Positions 16,969-29,596 of a stretch of DNA of 64,000 nucleotides are shown here, one piece after another. The stretch is from Geothrix sp. 21YS21S-4 (GTDB lineage Bacteria; Acidobacteriota; Holophagae; Holophagales; Holophagaceae): the NCBI RefSeq assembly GCF_030845995.1, contig NZ_CP132719.1, positions 124,001-188,000 of the forward strand. Reading direction: 5' to 3'. The notes beneath the pieces were generated by a model that saw only the letters and a list, made by a program, of their open reading frames with translations, was not told the DNA's origin and ran no database searches. The first letter of the stretch is position 1. Each line of letters starts with the position of its first letter. Position numbers and translations under genes: made by a program.

Positions 16969-18848
16969 AACAGGTGGTGGTGATCGGCGGCGGGCACGCC
17001 GGGATCGAGGCTGCGCACATCGCGGCCCGCACGGGCCTGTCCACGACCCTACTCACCATGAACCTGGACCAGATCGGCCAGATGAGCTGCAACCCCAGCA
17101 TCGGCGGGGTGGGCAAGGGCCACATGGTGCGGGAGCTGGATGCCCTGGGTGGCGCCATGGGCCGCCTGATCGACGCCACGGGGATCCACTTCCGGATTCT
17201 CAACGAGAGCCGTGGCGTGGCCGTGCGTGGCCCCCGCGCCCAGGCGGACAAGGTGAAGTACCGGATCGCCGCCCGCCGCCTGTTGGAGCGGACGCCGAAC
17301 CTGCGCCTCCGCCAGGGGACGGCCGCGGCTCTCGTTTGGGAAGCGGGCACCAGCCGCTTGCGGGGCGTCGAGCTGCTGGACGGCTCCGTCCTTCCCTGCG
17401 ACGCGGTGGTGGTCACCAGCGGAACGTTCCTCAACGGCCGGATCCTGATCGGGGAGCGCCGCCTGGAGGCGGGCCGCGCGGGCGAGCCCGCCAGCACCCA
17501 CCTCGCGGACCAGCTCCGGGCCCTGGGTCTGCGCCATCGGCGCCTCAAGACCGGTACCAGCCCCCGGCTGGCGAAGGCCTCCATCGACTTCGGACGGCTG
17601 GAGGTGCAGCCCGGCGACGATCCGCCGCGCCCCTTCAGCTTCTTCAGCGCGGGCATTCCCCAGCCCCAGGTGCCCTGCCACATCGTCCACACCACGCCGG
17701 AGACGGAGGCCGTCGTTCGGGAGAACCTGCCGAAATCGAGCCTCTACGGCGGCCACATCGAGGGCGTGGGGCCCCGCTACTGCCCCTCCATCGAGGACAA
17801 GTTCGTGAAGTTCCCCGACAAGGGGCGGCACCAGATCTTCGTCGAACCCGAGAGCCTGGAGACCGAGGAGATCTACCTGGCGGGCCTGTCCACGTCGATG
17901 CCCCCGGACGTGCAGCTCCGCATGGTGCGGAGCCTCCCCGGTTTCGAGGCGGCGGAGATCCTGCGGCCCGGCTACGCCATCGAGTACGACAGCTTCGACC
18001 CCCTTCAGTTGCGGCGGGACCTGTCCGTGGACGGGCTGGAGGGCGTGTGGTTCGCCGGCCAGATCAATGGGACCACCGGCTACGAGGAGGCTGCGGGCCA
18101 GGGCCTTTTGGCGGGCCTCAACGCCGCGCGCTGGCTGGAGGAGAGAGAGCCCGTCATCCTGGGCCGCGACCAGGCCTACCTGGGCGTGATGGTCGACGAT
18201 CTGGTGACCAAGGGCACCGATGAGCCCTACCGGATGCTCACGGCCCGCGCCGAACACCGCCTCGGCTTGGCCTGCGACGTGGCCGACGCCCGCCTCCTGG
18301 AGGTGGCCCGCGAGGTTGGGGCCCTCACAACGGAGGAATTGGATTTGGTTGAAGCCAAAGTGGCGCGGCGGGAGCGGCTGCGCGGCCAGTGCGACGCCGC
18401 GTGGGTCACGCAGACGAGCCCCTTCGGCCCCGTCGCGGCCGAGGTCGGGCTCCGGTTGGACGCGGGCCTGAGCCTCTCCGACTTCCTGCGGCGCCAGCAC
18501 CTGGGCCCAGCGGAGGCGGACGCCTGCCTCGCCCATCTGGAGGGGTGGGGCGTGCCCCAGCCCGGCTGGGACACCGCCCGGGAGCGCGACCTGCTGCTGT
18601 TCGACCTGCGCTACGCCCCCTACCGGGAGCGGGAGGCGCGGCTGCTGGATGGTCACCGCGCCTGGGACCACGTCCGGATCCCCGCGGATTTTCGCCTGGA
18701 GCACGTCCACGGTCTTTCCAAGGAAGTGCTGGAGAAGCTGAGGCTGCACCGTCCGGAGACTCTCGGCCAGGCCAGCCGGATCCCGGGGATCACGCCGGCC
18801 GCCGTCACCCTCCTCCACCTGGTGATGCGCCGGGCTCCGCACGGCTGA
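16965..18848 (+). CDS. mnmG: tRNA uridine-5-carboxymethylaminomethyl modification enzyme MnmG (GidA)
   Basis: 627 residues, full length. FAD enzyme that, with MnmE, installs the cmnm5 group on wobble uridine 34 of certain tRNAs. The Rossmann FAD site is VVVIGGGHAGIEAA at the N-terminus. Family signatures are MNLDQIGQMSCNPSIGGVGK (about 34-53), LKTGTSPRLAKASIDF (about 198), EIYLAGLSTSMPPDVQLRMV (about 302) and GQINGTTGYEEAAGQGLLAG (about 365). The C-terminal helical MnmE-binding domain ends with SRIPGITPAAVTLLHLVM. Preceded by AAGGGTG as ribosome site. MnmE is not in the window. Followed directly by the metal-resistance operon promoter, with no obvious terminator. Confidence 0.97.
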   Translation: MKQVVVIGGGHAGIEAAHIAARTGLSTTLLTMNLDQIGQMSCNPSIGGVGKGHMVRELDALGGAMGRLIDATGIHFRILNESRGVAVRGPRAQADKVKYRIAARRLLERTPNLRLRQGTAAALVWEAGTSRLRGVELLDGSVLPCDAVVVTSGTFLNGRILIGERRLEAGRAGEPASTHLADQLRALGLRHRRLKTGTSPRLAKASIDFGRLEVQPGDDPPRPFSFFSAGIPQPQVPCHIVHTTPETEAVVRENLPKSSLYGGHIEGVGPRYCPSIEDKFVKFPDKGRHQIFVEPESLETEEIYLAGLSTSMPPDVQLRMVRSLPGFEAAEILRPGYAIEYDSFDPLQLRRDLSVDGLEGVWFAGQINGTTGYEEAAGQGLLAGLNAARWLEEREPVILGRDQAYLGVMVDDLVTKGTDEPYRMLTARAEHRLGLACDVADARLLEVAREVGALTTEELDLVEAKVARRERLRGQCDAAWVTQTSPFGPVAAEVGLRLDAGLSLSDFLRRQHLGPAEADACLAHLEGWGVPQPGWDTARERDLLLFDLRYAPYREREARLLDGHRAWDHVRIPADFRLEHVHGLSKEVLEKLRLHRPETLGQASRIPGITPAAVTLLHLVMRRAPHG

Positions 18849-18858
18849 ATATTTGGCC

Positions 18859-18889
18859 TTGAGCTTCCAGTCGGCTGGAACCCTACCCT
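18859..18889 (+). promoter_or_regulatory. MerR-type promoter and operator of the merR-copZ-copA operon
   Basis: A -35 box TTGAGC (18859-18864) and a -10 box TACCCT (18884-18889) are separated by 19 bases rather than the usual 17. The spacer carries the dyad TTCCAGTCGGCTGGAA (18865-18880). An over-long 19-20-base spacer holding a dyad is the hallmark of promoters activated by MerR-family metal sensors, which untwist the DNA to align the two boxes. It lies 26 bases upstream of the merR start, so the operon is very likely autoregulated. Confidence 0.8.
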
Positions 18890-18915
18890 GGAGGGGTCCC
18901 CTTGCGGGAGGTTCC

Positions 18916-19383
18916 ATGCAGACCCTCGATAACCCCGTTTCCGCCGCTCGTCCGCGGCTGCTCAAGATCGGCGAACTGGCCGCCCGGTCGGGGCTGACCC
19001 CGCGGAACCTGCGCTTCTACGCCGATGCCGGCGTCTTCGGCGAGCTGCCCCGCTCCGCCAAGGGCTACCGGCTTTTCCCGGCGGAGGCTTTGCAGTGGGT
19101 GCGCCTCCTCCAGGCTTCCCAGGCCGCCGGATTCTCCCTGGAGGAGATCGGGGAGCTGCTGCGGACCCTCCGCCAGGACGCGCCGCCCTGCGGCCAGGTG
19201 CGGGAGGCCCTGGGCGGCCGGCTCGCGGGCCTGGAGGCGAAATTGGCGGAGATCCACGCGCTGGTGGACATCCTGCGCGCGGCTTTGGGTACCCCCGACG
19301 GCCGCAGGGGCGCCGTCGGCTGCAGCCTGCTGGAGACCCTGCTGGCCGAAACCCAGCGTCTGCCCCTGCGGACCCACCCCTGA
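18916..19383 (+). CDS. MerR-family metal-responsive transcriptional regulator
   Basis: 155 residues. Winged helix-turn-helix at 15-60 (LLKIGELAARSGLTPRNLRFYADAG followed by RSAKGYRLF), then a long dimerisation helix (about 93-125) and a short C-terminal metal loop. Two Cys occur in sensor positions: Cys92 in PPCGQV, equivalent to Cys79 of ZntR/PbrR-type sensors, and Cys136 in VGCSLL. The second Cys of the CueR loop is not evident, so the metal specificity is unclear even though the operon encodes a copper chaperone and pump. The ATG at 18916 has GGGAGG four to five bases upstream. The last 49 bases of the gene are part of the tandem duplication that runs into copZ. Confidence 0.88.
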   Translation: MQTLDNPVSAARPRLLKIGELAARSGLTPRNLRFYADAGVFGELPRSAKGYRLFPAEALQWVRLLQASQAAGFSLEEIGELLRTLRQDAPPCGQVREALGGRLAGLEAKLAEIHALVDILRAALGTPDGRRGAVGCSLLETLLAETQRLPLRTHP

Positions 19384-19568
19384 AGGAGATCGCGATGTCC
19401 ACCCAGACCTATCGAGTCCACGGCATGACCTGCGGCGGCTGCGTCCGCCATGACCCTGCTGGCCGAAACCCAGCGCCTGCCCCTGCGGACCCACCCCTGA
19501 AGGAGATCGCGATGTCCACCCAGACCTATCGAGTCCACGGCATGACCTGCGGCGGCTGCGTCCGCCAT
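19335..19568 (+). repeat. 117-bp direct tandem duplication across the merR 3' end and copZ 5' end
   Basis: Two adjacent 117-base units, 19335-19451 and 19452-19568. Each runs from GACCCTGCTGGCC to GCGTCCGCCAT. I see a single difference between them (GCGTCTGCC versus GCGCCTGCC). Each unit contains the last 49 bases of merR including its stop, a copy of the ribosome site AAGGAGAT and the first 19 codons of copZ. Because 117 is divisible by three, the reading frame from the first copZ start stays open into the second. The near-identity suggests a recent event. Confidence 0.95.
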
Positions 19569-19718
19569 GTCGAAAAGGCCCTGCGCGGCGCGCCGGGAGT
19601 GGAGACGGCCGCCGTGGATCTGGCCGCGGGCATCGCCACCGTGACGGGAACGGCGGCGTTCGAAGGGCTTGCCGCCCGGGTGGCCCACGCGGGCTACCGG
19701 CTGGAGCGGACGGCCTAG
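19395..19718 (+). CDS. copZ: HMA-domain copper chaperone (CopZ-like), duplicated 5' end
   Basis: Two usable starts. The ATG at 19512 gives a standard 68-residue CopZ-type chaperone: MSTQTYRVHGMTCGGCVRH, then the ferredoxin-like fold ending AGYRLERTA. The Cys pair in MTCGGC binds Cu(I) and hands it to the ATPase. The ATG at 19395, created by the tandem duplication and with an identical ribosome site (AAGGAGATCGCG), reads in frame through it and would give 107 residues. That form has a second MTCGGC motif 39 residues earlier, joined by a Pro/Ala-rich linker decoded from merR DNA in another frame. Either or both proteins may be made. Lies between merR and copA in one operon; copA follows after 12 bases. 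Confidence 0.88.
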   Translation: MSTQTYRVHGMTCGGCVRHDPAGRNPAPAPADPPLKEIAMSTQTYRVHGMTCGGCVRHVEKALRGAPGVETAAVDLAAGIATVTGTAAFEGLAARVAHAGYRLERTA

Positions 19719-19730
19719 GCCGGCGGACCC

Positions 19731-21830
19731 ATGGCCACCCGCACCTATGCCGTCACGGGGATGACCTGCGCCTCCTGCGTCCGCCACGTGGAGCGGGCGC
19801 TCGCGGGCACGCCGGGCGTCCGGAGCGCGTCCGTCAACCTGGCCACCGCGTCCGCCACCGTGGAGGGCGAAGCGCCCTTCGAGGCGCTGGCGGCGGAGGT
19901 CGAGGAGGCGGGCTACGGCCTGAAGGAGGCTGCCGCCTCCTCAGCGGAAGAGGATCCGGGCCCTGCCCGGCGGCTGGCGGTGGCCTGGGTGCTGACGGCG
20001 CCGCTGCTGCTGTCCATGGTCCCCGGCGCGGGATTGCATCTTCCGGGCTGGCTCCAGGCCGCGCTGTCGGCGCCGGTGGTCTTCGGCGCGGGGTGGGGCT
20101 TCTTCCGCCGCGCCGCCCGGCAGGCCCGGCACGGTCAGGCATCCATGGATTCCCTGATCGCCCTGGGCGCGGGCGTGGCCTGGGGGTTCGCGGTGGTGGA
20201 GTGGCTGAACGGCGCCCACCACCTCAGCTTCGAGACCGCCGCGGCCCTGGTGGCCTTCCTGCTCACCGGGAAGTATCTCGAGGCCCGGGCCAAGTCCAAG
20301 GCTACGGACGCCCTTAAGGAACTGCTGGCCCTGGCGCCTCCCACGGCGCTGCGCTTGGCGGCGGACGGATCCGCGGAGGAGGTGCCCGTGGCCGCCCTCC
20401 GGCCTGGGGATCGCGTGCGGATCCTGCCCGGCCACGCCGTTCCCGCCGACGGGCGGATCCTGGCGGGCCGGGCCGAAGTGGACGAATCCATGCTCACCGG
20501 CGAGCCCCTGCCCGTGCCGAAAGGTGTCGGCGAGGCGCTGGTGGCGGGCACGGTCGTCCATGGTTCCGCCCTCGAACAGGAGGTCCTGGCTGTGGGTGCG
20601 GAGACCCAGCTGGCCCGCATGGCCGCGCTGGTGGCCGAAGCCCAGGGGTCGAAGGCGCCAGCCCAGGATCTGGCGGACCGGATCAGCGCCGTCTTCGTGC
20701 CGGCCATCCTCCTGCTCGCGCTCCTGACCCTGACGGGATGGTGGATCGCCACGGGCAGCCTGACCCAAGCCTGGCGCCCCCCCGTGACCCTGCTCGTGAT
20801 CGCGTGCCCCTGCGCTCTGGGCCTCGCCACGCCCGTGGCAGTGATGGTGGGGATCGGCGCGGCGGCCCGCCGGGGCGTGCTCGTGCGGGACGCCGCGGCG
20901 TTGGAAGCCCTGGGTCAGGCCACGGATCTCGCCTTCGACAAGACGGGCACCCTCACGGAGGGGCGGCCCCGCTTGCGGCGGATCCTTGCTCTGTCGGATC
21001 GATCGGAGGCCAGTCTGCTGGAAGTGGCCGCCCGCCTGGAGCGGGATTCGGAGCATCCTATCGCCCGCGGGCTGGTGGCGGCGCACGGCGGAACTTTGAA
21101 GCCGGTGGCGGACTTCCGCGTGCACCCCAGCGGCGGCGTCAGCGGCGTCGTGGATGGTACCGCCTGGCAGCTGGGCAGCGCGGCGTTCCTGGAGACGGAC
21201 TTCCCCCAGGTGGATGCGGACGGCATCGCCGTGGGGCTGGCGGAGGCCTCCGGCTTGAAGGGCGTGCTCGTCCTCGGCGACCGACTGCGCCCCGAGACCC
21301 CGGCGGTGGTGGCGGAACTCGCGCGGCAGGGGCTGAAGCTGCATCTCCTCACGGGAGACCGGCCCCAGGGCGCCCAGGCCATGGCCGATGCGGCCGGGAT
21401 CGGCTCCGTGGCCGCTGGCCTGCGGCCCGAGGACAAGCTGGCGCGCATCCGCGATCTTCAGGCGAAGGGTGCCGTCGTGGGCTTCGTAGGTGATGGCGTG
21501 AACGACGCGCCGGCGTTGGCCCAGGCGGACTGCGGGATCGCGATGGGCTCCGGCGCGGGCGAACAGGGTACGGGCGCCGCCATGGCCGCCGCCGCGCTGG
21601 TCCTGCTGCGGCCGGGGCTGGAGCCTGTTCTGGCCTCCCGGCGGCTGGCGCTCCGCACCCATCGGGTGATCCGCCAGAACCTGGGCTGGGCCTTTGGCTA
21701 CAACCTCGTTCTGGTTCCCCTGGCTGCCTTCGGCTGGCTGGAGCGCTTCGGCGGACCGATGCTCGCGGGCGTGGCCATGGGGCTCAGCTCGCTCACGGTC
21801 GTTTTGAACGCCCTACGGCTGCGGCGCTAG
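19731..21830 (+). CDS. copA: copper-translocating P1B-type ATPase
   Basis: 699 residues. Exports Cu(I) across the inner membrane using ATP. One N-terminal HMA domain (GMTCASCVRHVERAL, about 8-22), then eight membrane segments. The actuator loop has LTGEPLPVPKG (about 255), the intramembrane metal site is CPCALGLATP (about 362), the phosphorylation site is DKTGTLTEG (about 404), and GDGVNDAPALAQADCGIAMG (about 585) is the hinge. In the last two helices GYNLVLVP and MGLSSLTVVLNALRLRR match the YN and M-S motifs of Cu(I)-selective IB-1 ATPases. The 3' end overlaps convergent galU by four bases. Third gene of the MerR-controlled operon. Confidence 0.95.
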   Translation: MATRTYAVTGMTCASCVRHVERALAGTPGVRSASVNLATASATVEGEAPFEALAAEVEEAGYGLKEAAASSAEEDPGPARRLAVAWVLTAPLLLSMVPGAGLHLPGWLQAALSAPVVFGAGWGFFRRAARQARHGQASMDSLIALGAGVAWGFAVVEWLNGAHHLSFETAAALVAFLLTGKYLEARAKSKATDALKELLALAPPTALRLAADGSAEEVPVAALRPGDRVRILPGHAVPADGRILAGRAEVDESMLTGEPLPVPKGVGEALVAGTVVHGSALEQEVLAVGAETQLARMAALVAEAQGSKAPAQDLADRISAVFVPAILLLALLTLTGWWIATGSLTQAWRPPVTLLVIACPCALGLATPVAVMVGIGAAARRGVLVRDAAALEALGQATDLAFDKTGTLTEGRPRLRRILALSDRSEASLLEVAARLERDSEHPIARGLVAAHGGTLKPVADFRVHPSGGVSGVVDGTAWQLGSAAFLETDFPQVDADGIAVGLAEASGLKGVLVLGDRLRPETPAVVAELARQGLKLHLLTGDRPQGAQAMADAAGIGSVAAGLRPEDKLARIRDLQAKGAVVGFVGDGVNDAPALAQADCGIAMGSGAGEQGTGAAMAAAALVLLRPGLEPVLASRRLALRTHRVIRQNLGWAFGYNLVLVPLAAFGWLERFGGPMLAGVAMGLSSLTVVLNALRLRR

Positions 21831-22699
21831 AGATCCTGGGCCAGCGCCTTGAGGTAGGCGCCGAAGTCCGCGCGCAGGTCGTCGCGCTTGAGGGCGAATT
21901 CCACGTTGGCCTTGAGGTAGTCCAGCTTGTTGCCAGTGTCGAAGCGCTTGGCGGGGATGGGCGCGGCCACCAGCCGGCCTTCGCGGGCGAGGATCGCCAG
22001 GGCATCCGTCAGCTGGTACTCGCCGCCCACGCCGGGTTCCAGCGCGGCGAGATGCTCGAAGATCCGCGGTTCCAAAACGTAGCGGCCCACCACCGCCCAG
22101 CGGCTGGGCGCATCTGCGGGCTTGGGCTTTTCGACAATGGCTGTCACATCCCAGGCGTCGCTCCCATCTTGGGGAGCGCTGACGATCCCATACCGGGAGA
22201 CGTGCTCCAGCGGGACTTCCTGGACTCCCACCACGGACTTCCCGGTGGCGTGATAGGCGGCGATGAGGGCGTCCAGCGCCGAGTCGCGCTCGTCGAACAC
22301 GTCGTCCCCCAGCAGCAGGGCGAAGGGCTCGTTACCCACGGCGTGGCGGGCGCAGAGGACGGCGTGGCCCAGTCCCAGGGGTTCGCCCTGGCGGACGTAG
22401 GCGAACTGGGCCAGGTGCGTGATGTCGCGGACCAGGTTCAGGTCCTCCTGCTTGCCCCGACGGCGGAGGGTGTCCTCCAGTTCATAGGCCACGTCGAAGT
22501 GGTTCTCGATGGCGCCCTTCCCCCGGCCGGTGACGAGGACGATGCTGTCGATCCCGGCGCGGATGGCCTCTTCCACCACGTACTGGATCACCGGCGTGTC
22601 CACGAGGGGCAGCATTTCCTTGGGCTGGGCCTTGGTCGCGGGAAGGAAGCGGGTTCCCAGCCCCGCGACGGGAACGACGGCCTTGCGAAGGGGGTTCAT
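21827..22699 (-). CDS. galU: UTP--glucose-1-phosphate uridylyltransferase
   Basis: 290 residues. Makes UDP-glucose for polysaccharide and envelope synthesis. The nucleotide-binding signature is at the N-terminus: VVPVAGLGTRFLPATKAQPK then EMLPLVDTPVIQYVVEEA. Further motifs are PLGLGHAVLCARHAVGNEPF, ALLLGDDVFD, and VIEKPKP-like VTAIVEKPKPADAPS. I start at ATG 22699 (GGAG seven bases upstream); an in-frame extension to 22792 would add 31 unrelated residues that run into the pgi gene. Divergent from pgi with 54 bases between them; its stop overlaps the copA stop. Confidence 0.95.
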   Translation of the reverse strand: MNPLRKAVVPVAGLGTRFLPATKAQPKEMLPLVDTPVIQYVVEEAIRAGIDSIVLVTGRGKGAIENHFDVAYELEDTLRRRGKQEDLNLVRDITHLAQFAYVRQGEPLGLGHAVLCARHAVGNEPFALLLGDDVFDERDSALDALIAAYHATGKSVVGVQEVPLEHVSRYGIVSAPQDGSDAWDVTAIVEKPKPADAPSRWAVVGRYVLEPRIFEHLAALEPGVGGEYQLTDALAILAREGRLVAAPIPAKRFDTGNKLDYLKANVEFALKRDDLRADFGAYLKALAQDL

Positions 22700-22753
22700 G
22701 GCAGCTCCGAAGGCCCATGATGGCCTAAGATGGCTGGAAATGCAGGAGTGCGG

Positions 22754-23890
22754 ATGGAACCGAAGGAGATGTGGTCGAGGATGGTCAGCCATCCGATGTC
22801 GGGATGGCGGGCCGTGCAGGATATGGACCTCCCTCCTTCATTGGGGCCGGGCCGCCTGCTGTGGTGCGGCATCGGCGGCTCCCTCCTCCCCGCGGACGCT
22901 CTGATCCAGGCCCTGGCTGGCGCGTCGCTCCGCCACCGTTGGCAGCCGCTGGCCTCGCCGGAGCCGAATGGCCTGCGTTTGGAGCCCGAGGATCAATTGG
23001 TGTTCGCCTCCAAGAGCGGACGCACCCTGGAGTTGTGGACGTGGATCGGTCGCCTGCGGGCCCAGGCCGCCTGGGGCAAGGGCCGCCACGCGCCCATCGC
23101 CATCACCCAGGACGACGCGAATCCCCTGGCCCAGCTGGCGCGCGCGGAGGGCTGGCGGATCCTCCCCATTCTGGAGCAGGTGGGAGGGCGCTACTCGGCC
23201 TTCACCGCCATCGGCACGCTGCCCCTCCACTGGGCGGGGCTCGACGCCTCGCGCTTCCTGGCGGGTGCCCGGGAGGTGGTGGCCCAGACCGAGGCGCAGC
23301 GCGGTCCTTGGGGGGCGCGCGTATGGGAGATGGTCCGCGCCTTTCGGGCGGGCTTCCTCCGCGGAACGGATCAGTGGGTGCTGCTGCCCTACGCCACGCG
23401 GCTGGAGACGGTGGGCGCCTGGTGGGTGCAATTGGTGGCTGAAAGCCTTGGGAAGCAGGCACAGGACGGCAGCCGTCGCGGCCTGACGCCCATCCGCGCC
23501 ATCGGCCCCCAGGATCAGCACGCTCAGCTGCAGCGCTGGCTGGATGGTCCTCGCAACGTGGGTGTGGTGCTGGTGACCACCGGCCACGACCACACGGCGG
23601 AGCCTTCGGATCCCCCATCCCAGTGCCCCTTTCCGGGACTGGGGCGCTGGGGCGGGCCGGACATTCTGAGGGCCCAGGCCGAAGGCACGCGGGAAGCCTT
23701 GGAAGGCGCGGGGATCTCCGTGGTTCATTGGCACCTGGACGCTTTGGACGAGGGGTCCCTTGGGGCCTTCCTCATGGCCTGGCAATTGGTGGTGGGCCTC
23801 AGCGGCGCGGCGCTGGAAGTGGATCCCTTCGATCAGCCGGCGGTGGAATCGGGCAAACGGCGCACCCTGCAGAAATTGGGTATCTCCTAG
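22754..23890 (+). CDS. pgi: glucose-6-phosphate isomerase, short form
   Basis: 378 residues, shorter than E. coli Pgi (549) and below the roughly 450 of many bacterial short forms. Interconverts glucose-6-phosphate and fructose-6-phosphate. SIS-fold motifs include LLWCGIGGSLLPADALIQAL (phosphate loop), FASKSGRTLELWTW, GGRYSAFTAIGTLPL (family GGRYS.wSaiG), GPQDQHAQLQRWLDGP (family QDQHS) and VDPFDQPAVESGKRRTLQKL at the end (family PFDQPGVE.GK). The ATG at 22754 has AGGAG five bases upstream. Divergent from galU, which draws on the same hexose-phosphate pool. The C-terminal extension of large Pgi proteins is absent. Confidence 0.9.
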   Translation: MEPKEMWSRMVSHPMSGWRAVQDMDLPPSLGPGRLLWCGIGGSLLPADALIQALAGASLRHRWQPLASPEPNGLRLEPEDQLVFASKSGRTLELWTWIGRLRAQAAWGKGRHAPIAITQDDANPLAQLARAEGWRILPILEQVGGRYSAFTAIGTLPLHWAGLDASRFLAGAREVVAQTEAQRGPWGARVWEMVRAFRAGFLRGTDQWVLLPYATRLETVGAWWVQLVAESLGKQAQDGSRRGLTPIRAIGPQDQHAQLQRWLDGPRNVGVVLVTTGHDHTAEPSDPPSQCPFPGLGRWGGPDILRAQAEGTREALEGAGISVVHWHLDALDEGSLGAFLMAWQLVVGLSGAALEVDPFDQPAVESGKRRTLQKLGIS

Positions 23891-23951
23891 GTGCGGGAAG
23901 GGAATTCCGCCGGAGATGCAACGCCGGTGGAACCTTCCTGAAAAATTCCGC

Positions 23952-23979
23952 TTGCGTCTTCGCGCCTCGGTGTTAGTCT
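23952..23979 (+). promoter_or_regulatory. candidate rRNA operon promoter
   Basis: TTGCGT (23952-23957), a 16-base spacer and TAGTCT (23974-23979), in the gap 23891-24227 between pgi and the 16S gene. The sequence after it holds no gene: it is a leader with GAGG repeats and one arm of the 16S processing stem. Chosen because -10 boxes of the form TAGxxT recur in this window (31549, 32446). Confidence 0.45.
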
Positions 23980-24084
23980 AAATCTCCTGGGCAGTTGAGG
24001 CTGCGAGGAGCTGAGGGAAGAGCCGAGGGGGCGGAAGCCGCTGAGGAGCTTTCAGGGCGCGGAAGCACGAGGGTGTGGAAGCGT

Positions 24085-24109
24085 GGGCGTCTTTGAAAAC
24101 CGGATAGAA
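24085..24109 (+). promoter_or_regulatory. 5' arm of the pre-16S RNase III processing stem
   Basis: These 25 bases are complementary to 25817-25841 just after the 16S gene (GGCGTCTTTGAAAACCGGAT against ATCCGGTTTTTAAAGACGCT). Two of the 25 pairs are G-U; all others are Watson-Crick. Such long stems flanking rRNA are the usual RNase III cleavage sites in the primary rrn transcript. Confidence 0.8.
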
Positions 24110-24227
24110 GATAGGAAGCCTTTGAGGGTTTCGTGGGACGTTCTAGGACGGGCTGCGAAATTCAGAGAAATACGACCAGAACATTGGCCTGAGGACGAGA
24201 GTTCTTGGGTTTGAGGGTTCAGGAATG

Positions 24228-25769
<1,542 letters not shown>

Positions 25770-25886
25770 GGAGAGCCGTTCGAACGAATGGCATAGGTCA
25801 ACGCTTCCGATCGAAATTCTATCCGGTTTTTAAAGACGCTCGAGCAGATCAGCGAGTCTTTGACGAGCGTGCTTGGGCGTGAGTAA

Positions 25887-25962
25887 GGGCCCGTAGCTCA
25901 GCTGGGAGAGCGCCTGGTTTGCATCCAGGAGGTCGTCGGTTCGATCCCGGTCGGGTCCACCA
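25887..25962 (+). tRNA. tRNA-Ala (anticodon TGC)
   Basis: 76 bases including encoded CCA. Acceptor stem GGGCCCG pairs with CGGGTCC; D arm GCTCAGCTGGGAGAGC; anticodon stem CCTGG/CCAGG with loop TTTGCAT; T arm GGTTCGATCC. Sits in the 16S-23S spacer, the commonest place for this tRNA. Confidence 0.97.
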
Positions 25963-26030
25963 ACGCCTGCTGGGGCACGAGTAGGAGGCCAAGCAGGAGC
26001 CTCGGGGCCCTCCCGTGTGTGAACGCACGA

Positions 26031-26108
<78 letters not shown>

Positions 26109-26347
26109 CCACGAGCCAGGAATGGCGAAGAGGGAATTGAGTTGAGTTGAGACCCTGCGGGGTTTGAATCCAGCTCAAGACCGGCTTGAGGGCCGGTGGT
26201 CGCAAGGCAGAGCTGTTTGACAATCAAATAGAAGGAATAGAGAAGGGTGATCCATGGCGTTGAAGTGACGCTGTGGGCTTAAGGCGAGGCAAGTTTAGCG
26301 AATCAACACTCTCGTGGGTCTGAAGTCAATGTGATTCATTGATGGAA

Positions 26348-29285
<2,938 letters not shown>

Positions 29286-29400
29286 TCATCAATCAATCAC
29301 ACCCCTGCAGTTTTGAGCTCCGCTCAACCTGCAACGACGTCATACCCACGAACGCTCGACAGAGCCTTCGCCTTAAACCCTTCTCAACCCTTCTACCCTT

Positions 29401-29515
29401 CGTCGTGGCTTTTCCCCAGGGGTCACACCCGTTCCCATCCCGAACACGGCCGTTAAGACCTGGAGGGCCGATGATACTGCTCCCCACAGGAGTGGAAAAG
29501 TAGGTCGCTGCGACG
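29401..29515 (+). rRNA. rrf: 5S ribosomal RNA
   Basis: About 115 bases. Helix I CGTCG pairs with CGACG. The conserved loop CACACCCGTTCCCATCCCGA followed by ACACGG and GTTAAG is present, as is the 3' part GGAGTGGAAAAGTAGGTCGCTGC. The spacer 29286-29400 after 23S has no other gene. Confidence 0.93.
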
Positions 29516-29524
29516 TTAAATCCC

Positions 29525-29563
29525 CTCCGGGCCATCATCATTGATGGCCCGGAGTTGTTTTTA
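29525..29563 (+). terminator. intrinsic terminator of the rrn operon
   Basis: Perfect 13-base-pair stem (29525-29537 with 29542-29554, CTCCGGGCCATCA/TGATGGCCCGGAG), loop TCAT, followed by TTGTTTTTA. Lies 10 bases after 5S and 34 before the thrS start, so thrS must be served from a very short promoter region (GATAAAAT at 29566-29573 may be its -10). Confidence 0.93.
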
Positions 29564-29596
29564 TCGATAAAATTCTCTTTCTATTTCGAGGAATCC

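Noticed and set aside
19395-19511. Reading the first copZ copy as a frameshifted pseudogene
   Set aside because: The duplicated unit is 117 bases, a multiple of three, and the frame stays open into the intact gene, so it is an extended ORF rather than a broken one.
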